Notes under the pieces: generated by a model | Databases searched by the model: none | Told to the model about the DNA's origin: nothing | What the model saw: the letters and a program-made list of their open reading frames with translations, nothing else | Made by a program: the position numbers and the translations under genes | Shown: positions 16,927 to 25,556 of the stretch, one piece after another | Position numbering within the stretch: position 1 is the first letter of the stretch | Layout: each line of letters starts with the position of its first letter | Assembly: GCA_000514715.1 (NCBI GenBank) | Contig: AZWL01000024.1 | Span: forward strand, 1-64,000 | DNA length: 64,000 bases | Direction of reading: 5' to 3' | DNA from: Streptomyces sp. CNH099 | GTDB lineage: Bacteria > Actinomycetota > Actinomycetes > Streptomycetales > Streptomycetaceae

Positions 16927-19302
16927 CTATGCGCCCCGCGGGGCGTCCAGGGCCGCGGTGAGTGCGGCGAGGTGGTCGGCGACGGGCCCCAGGGTGAGCA
17001 GCCCGGTCCCGGCACCGGCCAGTTCGGCCGCCGCGGGGGTCAGCCGGTCCCGGGCACGCGCCATCGTCTTGCGGTCGCCGAGCGCGACGGCCGCCCGGGC
17101 GACGAGGCACCACGCGGCCTCCAGCATCAGGTCGCGCGGCGGCTCGGGGGCGGCGCGCAGCGCCTTCGCGGCCTCGGCGCGGTGCCCCCCGGCCAGCAGC
17201 ACGAGGGGCCGCACCCACGGCTCGTAGGGGCCCCAGTCGACGGCGGCGCCGTCGGCGACGGGCGGGAGGCCGTGCCGCAGCCGGAGGCAGAGCAGCGCCA
17301 GCGGCAGCAGCCCGCGCTCCATCCCGGGCATGCCGGCGCCGTCGAGCCGCTCGGCGGCGGCCCGGTAGGCGGCCTCCGCGGCGGCCATGGTGCCGGCGGT
17401 GCCGGCGGCGCCGGGGGCGACCGGGGCGGAGGCCGGGGCCCGGGCGTCGGGGACGGCGGGCGCCGGGGCGGCGGTCTCGGCGAGGCGGAGGGCCGCGTAC
17501 CAGCTCGTGAACACCGCGACCAGCGGCAGTTCGTGGCGCTCGGCGAGCCCGTCCGCCGCGGCCGCGTGCGCGTCGGCGCCCGGGAAGTCCGCCAGCGCAC
17601 CGCGGGCCTGCATGCGTACGAGATGCCCCAGCACCTCGTACGTCACCAGGCCGTGCCGGGCCGACAGCCCGACCAGTTCGGCACCGACCCGGTCGCGCGC
17701 CGCGGCCAGGCCCGTGCGCTCGAAGGTCTGCATGAACACGCCGTTGAGCGCGAACGCGAGCAGCGCCGGGTCGTCCAGCCCGCGGGCCAGCCGCTCCGCC
17801 TGCCGGGCGGCCTGCGGCCCGCGCGCGGAGCGGGTGCCGCGCGACTCGACGGCGACGGTGGCCAGCAGCCGGGCCCGCGCGGCGGCGTGCTCGCCGGGCG
17901 GGAGCGTGGCGAGGGCGCGTTCGGCGGCGGCCACGACGCGGGCCGCCTGCTCCGGGTCGTCCACGCAGGTCCAGATCGCGGGGACGTCGTACGCGCCGAT
18001 CACGCGGGCGGTCAGCTCCGGGTCGCCCAGTTCCTCGGCCGCCACCACGGCGGCCACCCGGTGCCGCCGGGCGGCCTGCAGCCCGCCGCCGCCGGTGACG
18101 GCGAGGCCGCGGAGCAGGCCGACGGTGGATTCGAGCCGGGCGCGGGCGGAGGCGGCGACGGTACGGTCGTACGCGGCCGCCGCCTCCGCCCAGACCCGCC
18201 GCGCGCCGGCTTCCCCGGCATCGGTGACGCCGTCGGCGCCGCGCACCCCGTCGTCTGTTCCGGCGTCGTCACCCGCCCGGGACGGGCCGGGTCCCCCGCC
18301 ACCGCGGCCGTCCGGCACACCGGCGGTTCCCGCCCGGCAGCCCTCCGACGCGCCTCCGCCCCGACCGCCACCACCGCTCCGCCCCGGCGCCCCCGGCACC
18401 GCCTCCGCGTCCCGCGCTCCCGGCGCCCCCGTCGAACCGCCGCCGGGCGCGTGCCGGCCGCCCTCCGGCTCGCCGGTGTCCCAGCCCGCGCCGTGCCCGC
18501 CCGGAGCGGGCGCCTCCAGGTGGGCCGCCTGCGTCAGGATGTCCGCCTCCAGCCGGCGCAGCGCCGGGCCCGGGTCCACACCCAGCTGCTCGACCAGCAT
18601 CGTGCGGGCCCGGCGCAGCACCGCCAGGGCGTCGGCCTGGCGGCCGGCGCGGTAGAGGGCCAGCGCCAGCAGCCGCCAGGCGTCCTCGCGCCAGGGGTGT
18701 TCGGCCACGTGGCCGTCCAGGTCCGCCGCGGCCTCGGCGGCGAGGCCCAGGGACAGCCGGGCCCGGGCGTGCAGCTCGACGGCGTGCAGCCGCAGCTCCG
18801 CCAGGCGGGACCGCTCGGTGCGGGCCCAGGGCAGGTCGGTGAACTCGGCGTAGGCGGGCCCGCGCCACCAGCCCAGGGCCTCCGCCAGCCGGGCCGCGGC
18901 GGCCCGCGGCGGCAGCTCCCTGGCCGCGGCGGCCGCGGCCTCGAAGCACCAGGCGTCGACGGCGTCCGGCTCGGCGCGCAGCGCGTACCCGGGGCCCTGC
19001 GTGACCAGCAGCCGCGCGGGCGCGCGCGGCGGGCGCTCGGGTTCCAGGGCGCGCCGCAGCGCGGCGACGAACGTGCGCACCGCGCCCACGGCGTTCCCGG
19101 GCGGGTCGGGCCACAGGTCCTCGACCAGCATGTCGACGGGTACGACGCGGCCGCGCGCGGCGATCAGGCGGGCCAGCACGGCCCGGTGCCGCGGCCCCTT
19201 CAGCGCGATCGCCCCGCCGCCCACGCCGCCCGCTCCTCCGCCGTCCGCGTCGACGGCCCAGGCCGCCACCGGCCCCAGCACACCGAACCGGACCCGCACC
19301 AC
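16927..19302 (-). CDS. SARP/BTAD-domain transcriptional regulator
   Basis: About 791 residues from the GTG at 19302 (GAGAGG 6 nt upstream). The N-terminal OmpR-type winged helix (about 3-95; LIAARGRVVPVDMLVEDLWP, VRTFVAALRRAL, LLVTQGPGYAL) is followed by the bacterial transcriptional activation domain (about 100-250; WFRGPAYAEF-like, LRLHAVELHARARL, WREDAWRLLALALYRAGRQADAL, LRRLEADIL). A Gly/Pro-rich linker of about 100 residues leads to an Ala-rich helical C-terminal half resembling tetratricopeptide repeats. No P-loop NTPase domain is seen, unlike AfsR. Two 10-bp direct repeats with 11-bp period and a -10 box lie just upstream, suggesting autoregulation. Target pathway unknown. Confidence 0.87.
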   Translation of the reverse strand: MVRVRFGVLGPVAAWAVDADGGGAGGVGGGAIALKGPRHRAVLARLIAARGRVVPVDMLVEDLWPDPPGNAVGAVRTFVAALRRALEPERPPRAPARLLVTQGPGYALRAEPDAVDAWCFEAAAAAARELPPRAAAARLAEALGWWRGPAYAEFTDLPWARTERSRLAELRLHAVELHARARLSLGLAAEAAADLDGHVAEHPWREDAWRLLALALYRAGRQADALAVLRRARTMLVEQLGVDPGPALRRLEADILTQAAHLEAPAPGGHGAGWDTGEPEGGRHAPGGGSTGAPGARDAEAVPGAPGRSGGGGRGGGASEGCRAGTAGVPDGRGGGGPGPSRAGDDAGTDDGVRGADGVTDAGEAGARRVWAEAAAAYDRTVAASARARLESTVGLLRGLAVTGGGGLQAARRHRVAAVVAAEELGDPELTARVIGAYDVPAIWTCVDDPEQAARVVAAAERALATLPPGEHAAARARLLATVAVESRGTRSARGPQAARQAERLARGLDDPALLAFALNGVFMQTFERTGLAAARDRVGAELVGLSARHGLVTYEVLGHLVRMQARGALADFPGADAHAAAADGLAERHELPLVAVFTSWYAALRLAETAAPAPAVPDARAPASAPVAPGAAGTAGTMAAAEAAYRAAAERLDGAGMPGMERGLLPLALLCLRLRHGLPPVADGAAVDWGPYEPWVRPLVLLAGGHRAEAAKALRAAPEPPRDLMLEAAWCLVARAAVALGDRKTMARARDRLTPAAAELAGAGTGLLTLGPVADHLAALTAALDAPRGA

Positions 19303-19353
19303 CGACCACCTCTCCCGGCCTCGGCCGGCCTCGCCCCGGGCCCGCCGGCCGCC

Positions 19354-19386
19354 ACCGTACAGCGCGCTCATCCGCTGCTCATCCGC
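19354..19386 (-). promoter_or_regulatory. SARP-type tandem direct repeats with -10 box
   Basis: GCTCATCCGC occurs twice (19366-19375, 19377-19386), exactly 11 bp apart. Reading on the minus strand they are followed after 6 bp by TACGGT (19359-19354), a TANNNT -10 box, about 50 bp before the SARP start. Direct repeats of 11-bp period immediately before the -10 are the known layout of SARP activator sites. Binding by the adjacent regulator is inference. Confidence 0.6.
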
Positions 19387-19432
19387 GCCGCGCACGCTGG
19401 GGGCAACGATCGGCTACGAAGGGAAAACCCCG

Positions 19433-20392
19433 ATGTCCCCCCGCATCCCCGGCTTCGACTACCGCCGTGTGCCCGTCGCCGACGGCGTCAGCCTGAGCGC
19501 CGCCGTGGGCGGCAACCCCGACGGCAGCCCCGTCGTGCTGCTGCACGGCTTCCCGCAGACCCACCTCATGTGGCGGCACGTCGCCGCCCGGCTCGCCGCC
19601 GACCACACCGTCATCTGCCCCGACCTGCGCGGCTACGGCGCCAGCGACAAGCCGGCCGAGGCGGCCGAGGCGGACGGCGGACCGGCGGGCGGACCGGACG
19701 GCGCGTCCGGCGACGGGCGCGGCGGCACGTACGCGAAGCGCACGATGGCCGACGACATCGTGGCGCTGGCCCGTGCGCTGGGCTACGAGCGCTTCGCGCT
19801 GGCCGGGCACGACCGGGGCGCGCTGGTGGCGTTCCGCGCCGGGCTCGACCACCCCGCGGCGGTCACCCACCTGGCGTGCCTGGACGTGCTGCCGACGCTG
19901 GACATGTGGGACGTGATGCACGGGGCGTCGGCGGCGGTCGGCTTCCACCTGTACCTCATGGCGCAGCCGCCCGGCCTGCCCGAGGAGATGATCTCCGCCG
20001 CCCCGGACGCGTTCTTCGGCCACTTCCTCGACGTGTGGTCCGCCGGCGGGGACGCGATCCCCGCCGACGTGCGCGCCGCGTACCTGGCGGCGTCCCGCGC
20101 CGCGGTGCCGTCCATCGTGGCGGACTACCGGGCGTCCGCGGGCGTCGACGTCGAGCACGACAGCGCCGACCGCGCGGCCGGCCGCCGGCTGCGGATGCCG
20201 GTGGCCGTGCTGCAGCAGGACTGGGGCGCCGCGCTCGGCTTCGACGCGGCCGCGCGGTGGCGCGCCTGGGCCCCCGACCTGCGGCACACCACCGTGGGCT
20301 GCGGCCACTTCATGGCCGAGGAGGCGCCGGACGAGGTCACCGCGGCGCTGCGCGACCTCCTCGCCCGTACGCCCGCCGCTACGGCAGCGTGA
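19433..20392 (+). CDS. alpha/beta hydrolase (haloacetate dehalogenase/epoxide hydrolase type)
   Basis: A 319-residue alpha/beta hydrolase. HGFPQTHLMW is the oxyanion loop, PDLRGYGASDKP the strand-4 motif, GHDRGALVAF the nucleophile elbow with Asp, and GCGHFMAEE the catalytic His. The Asp nucleophile and sequence resemble fluoroacetate dehalogenases and soluble epoxide hydrolases. However the lid reads FHLYLMAQP, so the Trp that follows His in true fluoroacetate dehalogenases is a Leu; defluorination is therefore doubtful. A Gly/Ala-rich insert follows the strand-4 motif. It is divergent from the SARP gene and its 3' end overlaps the convergent protease gene by 14 bp. Confidence 0.83.
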   Translation: MSPRIPGFDYRRVPVADGVSLSAAVGGNPDGSPVVLLHGFPQTHLMWRHVAARLAADHTVICPDLRGYGASDKPAEAAEADGGPAGGPDGASGDGRGGTYAKRTMADDIVALARALGYERFALAGHDRGALVAFRAGLDHPAAVTHLACLDVLPTLDMWDVMHGASAAVGFHLYLMAQPPGLPEEMISAAPDAFFGHFLDVWSAGGDAIPADVRAAYLAASRAAVPSIVADYRASAGVDVEHDSADRAAGRRLRMPVAVLQQDWGAALGFDAAARWRAWAPDLRHTTVGCGHFMAEEAPDEVTAALRDLLARTPAATAA

Positions 20393-21122
20393 GCCCGTAG
20401 GCGGACAGGATCTCCTTGATCGGCTGGTAGTACGTCGAGCCGCCGGTGACGCAGTTGCCGCTGCTGCCGACGATGATGCCGACCGCCCGGCCGCCGGAGA
20501 ACGCGGGTCCGCCGGTGTCGCCGGGCTCGGAGCAGATGTCGGAGCGGAAGAGGCCGTAGACCACCCCGCCGGGGTAGTTCACGGTGACGCCGACCTGCTG
20601 CAGCCTGCCGCACTGGTAGCCGGTCACCCGCCCGTAGTGGCACAGCGTCATGCCGGGCTGCGGGTCGGTGGCCCCGGTGATGTCCACCGGCACGCCGCCG
20701 CTGCCCCTGACCTCGCCGGGGTACGAGAGGGAGGTGTTGGTGTGGCGCACGAGGCCGTAGTCGCTGCCGGGGAAGGTGTATCCCGCGGTCACGCCGACGG
20801 AGACGCGGGCGCCGTCCACGTCGGCGGCCCAGCTGTCGGCGGCGGTGGCGCAGTGGCCGGGGATGATGCCGTACGTGGCGCCGCCCGCCACGGCGTTGAA
20901 GCCCAGCGTGCAGGCGAAGCCGCCCCCGTACAGCGCGTCGCCGCCGCGCACCTCGCCCGCCGCGCCCGCCGCGGCCGCCGGGACCGCGGGGGCCGGCGCA
21001 GCCGGCGGAGCCGCCGCGGCGGGCGGGGCGAGCAGGGTCAGCAGCGCACCGAGCAGCGCGAGCACGGTGCCGGTGGCGAGGGTGCGTAACGGAGGAGCGG
21101 TACGGCGTCGGCGTCGGCTCAC
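20379..21122 (-). CDS. S1-family (streptogrisin-like) secreted protein with Thr in place of catalytic Ser
   Basis: A 247-residue chymotrypsin-fold protein from the GTG at 21122. An Arg-rich n-region and a hydrophobic stretch (about 12-38) form a Sec or Tat-like signal peptide, so it is secreted. His of the triad is in IIPGHCATA (H90), Asp in GSDYGLV (D121), but the nucleophile motif reads EPGDTGGPAF, giving Thr203 (codon ACC at 20514-20516) instead of Ser. Two further Cys pairs fit disulfides. No large pro-domain is present; mature streptogrisins usually carry one. It may be inactive, a binding or inhibitor-like paralog, or a Thr-dependent protease. It follows the response regulator gene by 102 bp on the same strand. 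Confidence 0.82.
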   Translation of the reverse strand: MSRRRRRTAPPLRTLATGTVLALLGALLTLLAPPAAAAPPAAPAPAVPAAAAGAAGEVRGGDALYGGGFACTLGFNAVAGGATYGIIPGHCATAADSWAADVDGARVSVGVTAGYTFPGSDYGLVRHTNTSLSYPGEVRGSGGVPVDITGATDPQPGMTLCHYGRVTGYQCGRLQQVGVTVNYPGGVVYGLFRSDICSEPGDTGGPAFSGGRAVGIIVGSSGNCVTGGSTYYQPIKEILSAYGLTLP

Positions 21123-21224
21123 GGTTCCCTGCCTTCCGGGCGGCGGCGGTGTCGACCGCATTGTGCTCGCGGCGTAGGGAACCAGGAAGAGGGCGTGTCA
21201 GGTGCGGGTCAAAAACGGCCGGGG

Positions 21225-21878
21225 TCAGCGGCTCGGCAGCAGCCCCTTCCCCATGGCGACGACGACCGCGCGGGTGCGGTCGCCGACGTCGAGTTTGGCG
21301 AAAATGCGCAGCAGGTGCGTCTTGACGGTGGCCTCGCCGATGTACAGCCGCCTGCCGATCTCGGCGTTCGACAGCCCTTCGGCGACACCGGCCAGCACCT
21401 CGGACTCGCGCGGGGTGAGCGTCACCGGGGCCGGGCCGCGCATCTTCGCGACCAGGCGCTGGGCGACGCGGGGCGCGAGGACCGTCTCGCCGCGGGAGGC
21501 CGCGTGGATGGCGTCGACCAGCTGGGCGCGGGTGGCGTCCTTCAGCAGGTAGCCGGTGGCGCCGGCCTCGACGGCGCGTTCGATGTCGGCGTCCGTGTCG
21601 TACGTGGTGAGGATCAGCACCCGGGTACGCGCGGCCGCCGCGATGACCGCGGCGGTGGCGCCGACGCCGTCGAGCAGCGGCATCCGCAGGTCGAGCAGGG
21701 CGACGTCCGGGGCGAGACGGGCGACCAGCGAGGCGGCCTCGTGGCCGTCGCCGGCCTCGCCGACGACGTCGATGGTGGGCTCGGCGGCGAGCAGTGCGAC
21801 GAGGCCCGCGCGCATCACGGTGTGGTCGTCGGCCACGATGACGCGCAGCGGCGCGGCGGGCGTGGGTGTCGTCGTCAT
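21225..21878 (-). CDS. NarL/LuxR-type response regulator
   Basis: A 217-residue response regulator. The receiver domain (about 10-130) carries the acidic pair VADDHT and phospho-acceptor Asp63 in LLDLRMPLLD, with Lys in YLLKDA. The C-terminal LuxR HTH (about 152-210) contains LTPRESEVLAGVAEGLSNAE and TVKTHLLRIF. It is 2 nt downstream of the histidine kinase gene, so the two form one operon with the MMPL gene before them. It likely activates that exporter operon in response to the kinase signal. Confidence 0.93.
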   Translation of the reverse strand: MTTTPTPAAPLRVIVADDHTVMRAGLVALLAAEPTIDVVGEAGDGHEAASLVARLAPDVALLDLRMPLLDGVGATAAVIAAAARTRVLILTTYDTDADIERAVEAGATGYLLKDATRAQLVDAIHAASRGETVLAPRVAQRLVAKMRGPAPVTLTPRESEVLAGVAEGLSNAEIGRRLYIGEATVKTHLLRIFAKLDVGDRTRAVVVAMGKGLLPSR

Positions 21879-21880
21879 GG

Positions 21881-23224
21881 TCAGACCTGTCCGTCCGTGG
21901 CGAGTCCGGTCGTGCGCGTGGTGTCGGGTCCGTCCGGGAGGGTTCCGCCGTGGGCGGCGGTTCCGGCCGCGGGCACGGTGACGAGTATCCGGGTGCCCTC
22001 GCCCGGCGAGCTGGTGACGGTCAGCGCGCCGCCGAACTCCGCGAGCCGCCGGCGCATGCCGTCCAGCCCGAAGCCCCCGGCCGGTACGGCGCCGTCCCGC
22101 CCGCCGCCGTCGGCGTCTCCGGCGGCCGGGCCGTCGCCGCCGGGCGCGCCCCGCCCCGCCGCCCCGGGTACGAACCCCTTCCCGTCGTCGGTGATCTCCA
22201 GCTCGATGCCCGCCGGCCCCGCCCCCAGCACCACGCCGACCGTCGACGCCTCCGCGTGCTTGCGCACGTTGGCCAGCGACTCCTGGGTGCAGCGCAGCAG
22301 CGCGATGCGGGTCGGCTGGTCGCAGTCGACGTCCGGCAGCTCGGCGTCGACGGTGAGCCCGGTGTCCTCGGCGAAGCGGTCCAGCGTGCGGCGCAGCGTG
22401 CCGGCGACGGAGCCGGCGGCGACGCCGTCGGCCGAGCCGGCGCGCGGGGCGGCGCCGACGAGGACGCGGGCCTCGGCGAGGTTGTCGCGGGCGGTGCGTT
22501 CGATGGACCGCAGCTGCTGGGCGCTCTTCCCGGGCTCGGCGGCCAGCCCGGCGCGCGCCGCCTCGGCGAGCACGACGATCGAGGCGAAGCCCTGCGCGAG
22601 GGTGTCGTGGATCTCCCGGGCGATACGCTCCCGCTCCTCGGCGGCGCCCTGCCGCTTCTGCGCCTCCGCCAGCCGCTGTTCGGCGTCGGCCAGCCGGCTG
22701 CGCAGCCGGGCGCGCTCGTCGCGTACCGCCAGCGCCCGGGGGGTCAGCAGCGCGATGACGATGCTGACCGCGTAGACGGCGACGGACGAGGTGGCGTTGG
22801 TGGTGAGGTGGTCGGCGGTCCAGCCCTCCCGGAGCGTGCCGCCGAGGGTGATCGCGACGGCGCCGAGGCCGCTGTAGACGACGGCGGACCGCAGGCTGTC
22901 CACGAAGATCACGAAGTGCGTGAGCGTCACCGTGTACAGCACGCCGAAGCCGTCGCGGAGCCACGACAGCCAGCCCAGCACGAGGATCAGCAGGACGAGG
23001 TAGCCGTACGCGAGCCGCACCGGGTTCCCGGGGCGGGTGCGTACGACCGCGTAGCCGAGGGCGAGCGCGGCCACGAGCGCGAGCGACCCGTACCGGTCCC
23101 CGGCCGGGACGTCCCCCAGGATCGTGACCAGGGTCAGCAGACCGATGATCGCCCAGGAGAAGACGTCCCAGCCGTGGAGCATCCAGATCCAGAAGGGGTC
23201 GCCGCGCCGTGGCCGAGGGAGCAT
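21881..23224 (-). CDS. sensor histidine kinase (NarL-system type)
   Basis: A 447-residue membrane histidine kinase. Five or six hydrophobic helices (about 20-165) with short loops form a membrane-embedded sensor without a large external domain. A coiled linker leads to the HisKA_3 dimerisation domain; EIHDTLAQGF carries the phospho-acceptor His206. The HATPase domain has the N box ESLANVRKHAE and G1 motif DDGKGFVPG, with a Gly-rich insertion of about 30 residues before the G2 box GFGLDGMRRRL. It starts 5 nt after the MMPL stop and ends 2 nt before the response regulator. This layout suggests sensing of membrane stress or an exported compound. A 9-bp palindrome sits just before its start. Confidence 0.92.
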   Translation of the reverse strand: MLPRPRRGDPFWIWMLHGWDVFSWAIIGLLTLVTILGDVPAGDRYGSLALVAALALGYAVVRTRPGNPVRLAYGYLVLLILVLGWLSWLRDGFGVLYTVTLTHFVIFVDSLRSAVVYSGLGAVAITLGGTLREGWTADHLTTNATSSVAVYAVSIVIALLTPRALAVRDERARLRSRLADAEQRLAEAQKRQGAAEERERIAREIHDTLAQGFASIVVLAEAARAGLAAEPGKSAQQLRSIERTARDNLAEARVLVGAAPRAGSADGVAAGSVAGTLRRTLDRFAEDTGLTVDAELPDVDCDQPTRIALLRCTQESLANVRKHAEASTVGVVLGAGPAGIELEITDDGKGFVPGAAGRGAPGGDGPAAGDADGGGRDGAVPAGGFGLDGMRRRLAEFGGALTVTSSPGEGTRILVTVPAAGTAAHGGTLPDGPDTTRTTGLATDGQV

Positions 23225-23229
23225 GGCGG

Positions 23230-25461
23230 TCAGCGTACGTTCTCGAACGTACGGGCCACCGCCCCGTCCGGACCGCCCGCCGGAGGCGCCGGGGCGGACG
23301 CGGCGGGTGCGGGCCCGCGCCGCAGCGGCCGCCAGGCCCGTTCGCCGAGGAGCAGCAGCGCCGCGGGCAGCACCATCATCCGGATCACCACGGCGTCGAG
23401 CAGCACGGCGAGCGCCAGGCAGAGGCCCATCTGCTTCATCTCGGTCAGGTGCAGCGCGACGAACCCGGAGAACACGGTGACCATCACGACCGCCGCGCTG
23501 GTCACGACCTTCGCCGACGCGGCGATGCCCGCGGTCACCGCCTCCCGCGCCGGCATCCCGGCGTCCCTGGCCTCCTTGATGCGGCTGACCACGAACACCT
23601 GGTAGTCCATCGACAGGCCGAAGAGGATGACGAAGAGGAACAGCGGCACCCGGGAGGCGATCGCGCCCATCGAGTCGAAGTCGAGCAGGCCCTCGGCCCA
23701 CGTGCCCTGGAAGACGAGGACGAGCGCGCCGAGCGCGGCGGCGGCGGAGAGCAGGTTCAGGCCGACGCCGAGCAGCCCGATCGCCACCGAGCGGAACGCG
23801 AGCACCGTCATCACGAACGTGACCAGCAGCAGGGCGCCGACGACCAGCGGCAGCTTGCCGCGCTCGTGCGCGACGTAGTCCACGCCGCGGGCGACGTCGC
23901 CGCTGACGGCGGTCTCGACGCCGGCCAGTTCGCCGACGGTGGCGGGCAGGTGGTCGTCGCGCAGGTGCCGCAGCGAGTCCTTTGCGGACTGGGAGTTGGC
24001 GAAGTGCGGTACGGAGAGCACGAGCACGCTGGTCCGGCCGTCCGGCGAGGTGCGTACCGCGGGCTCGGCGGCACGGACGAACAGCGGGTCGGCCGCCGCC
24101 CGCCGGCCCAGCCCGGCCAGCGCCCGCCGCACCTCGGGGGCGCGTTCGGGGGTGGACCGGGCGACGACCTCGTGCCGCACCTTCAGTTCGGGGAAGGCGT
24201 CGGTGAGCCGGTCGTACGTCTGCATGGCCGGGATGTCGCGGGAGAAGGTGTCCTTGCCGGGGTCCACGAGCTTCATGCCGAGGGCGGGCGCGGCGAGCGC
24301 GAGCATGGCCAGCACGGAGACGACCAGCGTGGCGGCGGGGCGGCGCTGCGCGGGCCGCAGCAGGGCGGCGAAGACGCGGCCGAGTTCGGGGCGTTCCGGC
24401 CGCGCGCGGCGGGCGGCGCGGCGCTCGGCGCGGCGCGCGGCCCGGCGTTCGGTGCGCCGGCCGAGGGTCACGAGCAGCGCGGGCAGTGCCGTCAGGGAGC
24501 TGGCGACGGCGACGGCCACGACGAGGATCGTGCCCGTGGCCAGGGAGGAGAAGATGACGTCGGCGGCGAGGTAGAGGGTGGCGGTGGAGACGATGACGGC
24601 GAGTCCGGAGACCACGATGGCGCGCCCCGCGGTCGCCGCCGCCAGCTCGACGAGGGCCGCGGACGACAGCCGGCCGCCGGCGCGGGCGCGCTCCTCGCGC
24701 TCGCGCTTGAGGTAGAAGAGCGTGTAGTCGACGCCGACCGCGAGGCCGATGAGCAGGATCAGGTTGGTGCCGACGCCGGGGTCGGGCAGCAGGTGGGAGG
24801 CCACCATGGACAGGCCGAGCGCCGCGGCGATGGACGTCAGCGCCAACAGCAGCGGCACGCCGGCCATGACGACGGACCCGAAGACGACGAGCAGCGTGAC
24901 GAGCGTGACGGGCAGCGAGATGCGCTCGGAGAGCGCCAGGTCCTCGGCGCGCTGGTCGTTGACGCCCTTGCTGATCGCGGGCGAGCCGGTCTCCTCGATG
25001 ACGACGCCGGGGTGGGCGGCGGCGGCCGCCTCCGTCTGCTCCAGCAGCGGGCCGACGTTCTTCCTGCCGTCCAGCTCGGCGCCCTTCAGCACGACCGGCA
25101 CGCGCAGCGCGCCGCCGTCGGCGGAGCGTACGGGCGCGGCGACGGACGCCACTTCGGGCAGCCGCTCCATCCGGGCGGTGACGTCCCGGACGGCGGCGCC
25201 GGCGGCGGCGGGGTCGAGGGAGCGGCCGGACTCGGCGCGGATGAGGACGTGTTCCGTGGGCTTGCGCTCCAGGCCGCCCTCGGTGGCCAGTTGCTCGGCG
25301 CGGCCGGCCTCGCCGACGCGGAAGTCCGCGGTGGTGGCGGGGTTGCCGCCGACGGAGACGCCGGTGCCGACGCAGAGCGCGACGAAGACGAACCAGCCGG
25401 CGATCGCGCGCCACGGGTGCCGGGCGCTCCAGCGGGCCATGCGTACGGGAAGTTTTCTCAT
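23230..25461 (-). CDS. MMPL-family transporter, first gene of an exporter/two-component operon
   Basis: A 743-residue MMPL/RND transporter with N-terminal helix (about 17-37), two helix bundles and two external domains. Asp-Tyr pairs are present in AVGVDYTLFYL and GLSMDYQVFVV. A highly basic Arg/Ala linker follows the first bundle. It is 5 nt upstream of a sensor kinase gene, making an MMPL-HK-RR operon. The last codons form a perfect 9-bp palindrome with unknown function. The start ATG at 25461 lacks a good Shine-Dalgarno (CCGGA only); an in-frame ATG seven codons later is possible. Substrate unknown; lipid or drug export typical of the family. Confidence 0.9.
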   Translation of the reverse strand: MRKLPVRMARWSARHPWRAIAGWFVFVALCVGTGVSVGGNPATTADFRVGEAGRAEQLATEGGLERKPTEHVLIRAESGRSLDPAAAGAAVRDVTARMERLPEVASVAAPVRSADGGALRVPVVLKGAELDGRKNVGPLLEQTEAAAAAHPGVVIEETGSPAISKGVNDQRAEDLALSERISLPVTLVTLLVVFGSVVMAGVPLLLALTSIAAALGLSMVASHLLPDPGVGTNLILLIGLAVGVDYTLFYLKREREERARAGGRLSSAALVELAAATAGRAIVVSGLAVIVSTATLYLAADVIFSSLATGTILVVAVAVASSLTALPALLVTLGRRTERRAARRAERRAARRARPERPELGRVFAALLRPAQRRPAATLVVSVLAMLALAAPALGMKLVDPGKDTFSRDIPAMQTYDRLTDAFPELKVRHEVVARSTPERAPEVRRALAGLGRRAAADPLFVRAAEPAVRTSPDGRTSVLVLSVPHFANSQSAKDSLRHLRDDHLPATVGELAGVETAVSGDVARGVDYVAHERGKLPLVVGALLLVTFVMTVLAFRSVAIGLLGVGLNLLSAAAALGALVLVFQGTWAEGLLDFDSMGAIASRVPLFLFVILFGLSMDYQVFVVSRIKEARDAGMPAREAVTAGIAASAKVVTSAAVVMVTVFSGFVALHLTEMKQMGLCLALAVLLDAVVIRMMVLPAALLLLGERAWRPLRRGPAPAASAPAPPAGGPDGAVARTFENVR
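23234..23253. promoter_or_regulatory. perfect 9-bp-arm palindrome at the MMPL/kinase junction
   Basis: Arms CGTACGTTC and GAACGTACG enclose 2 bp. The site lies in the last codons of the MMPL gene, 10 to 29 bp before the kinase ATG. As RNA it would form a strong hairpin close to the kinase start; as DNA it is a candidate operator. Confidence 0.5.
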
Positions 25462-25514
25462 GTCCGGAATGCTCGCGATCGGGGCCCCGCCGCCGACAGC
25501 CGCGACCGGTGGAT

Positions 25515-25544
25515 CCGGGGGTCCACCGACCGGTGGACCCCCGG
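25515..25544. terminator. perfect 14-bp-arm hairpin between BCCT and MMPL genes
   Basis: CCGGGGGTCCACCG (25515-25528) and its exact complement (25531-25544) are separated by 2 bp, 12 bp after the BCCT stop. The stem is strong but there is no T tract. A second copy of ACCGGTGGA at 25505-25513 repeats one half, so the site could also be an operator for the MMPL operon. Confidence 0.6.
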
Positions 25545-25556
25545 GGGCGCGGCCGT

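Noticed and set aside
19433..20392. Naming the hydrolase a fluoroacetate dehalogenase
   Set aside because: The lid Trp is missing; only the fold and Asp nucleophile can be supported.
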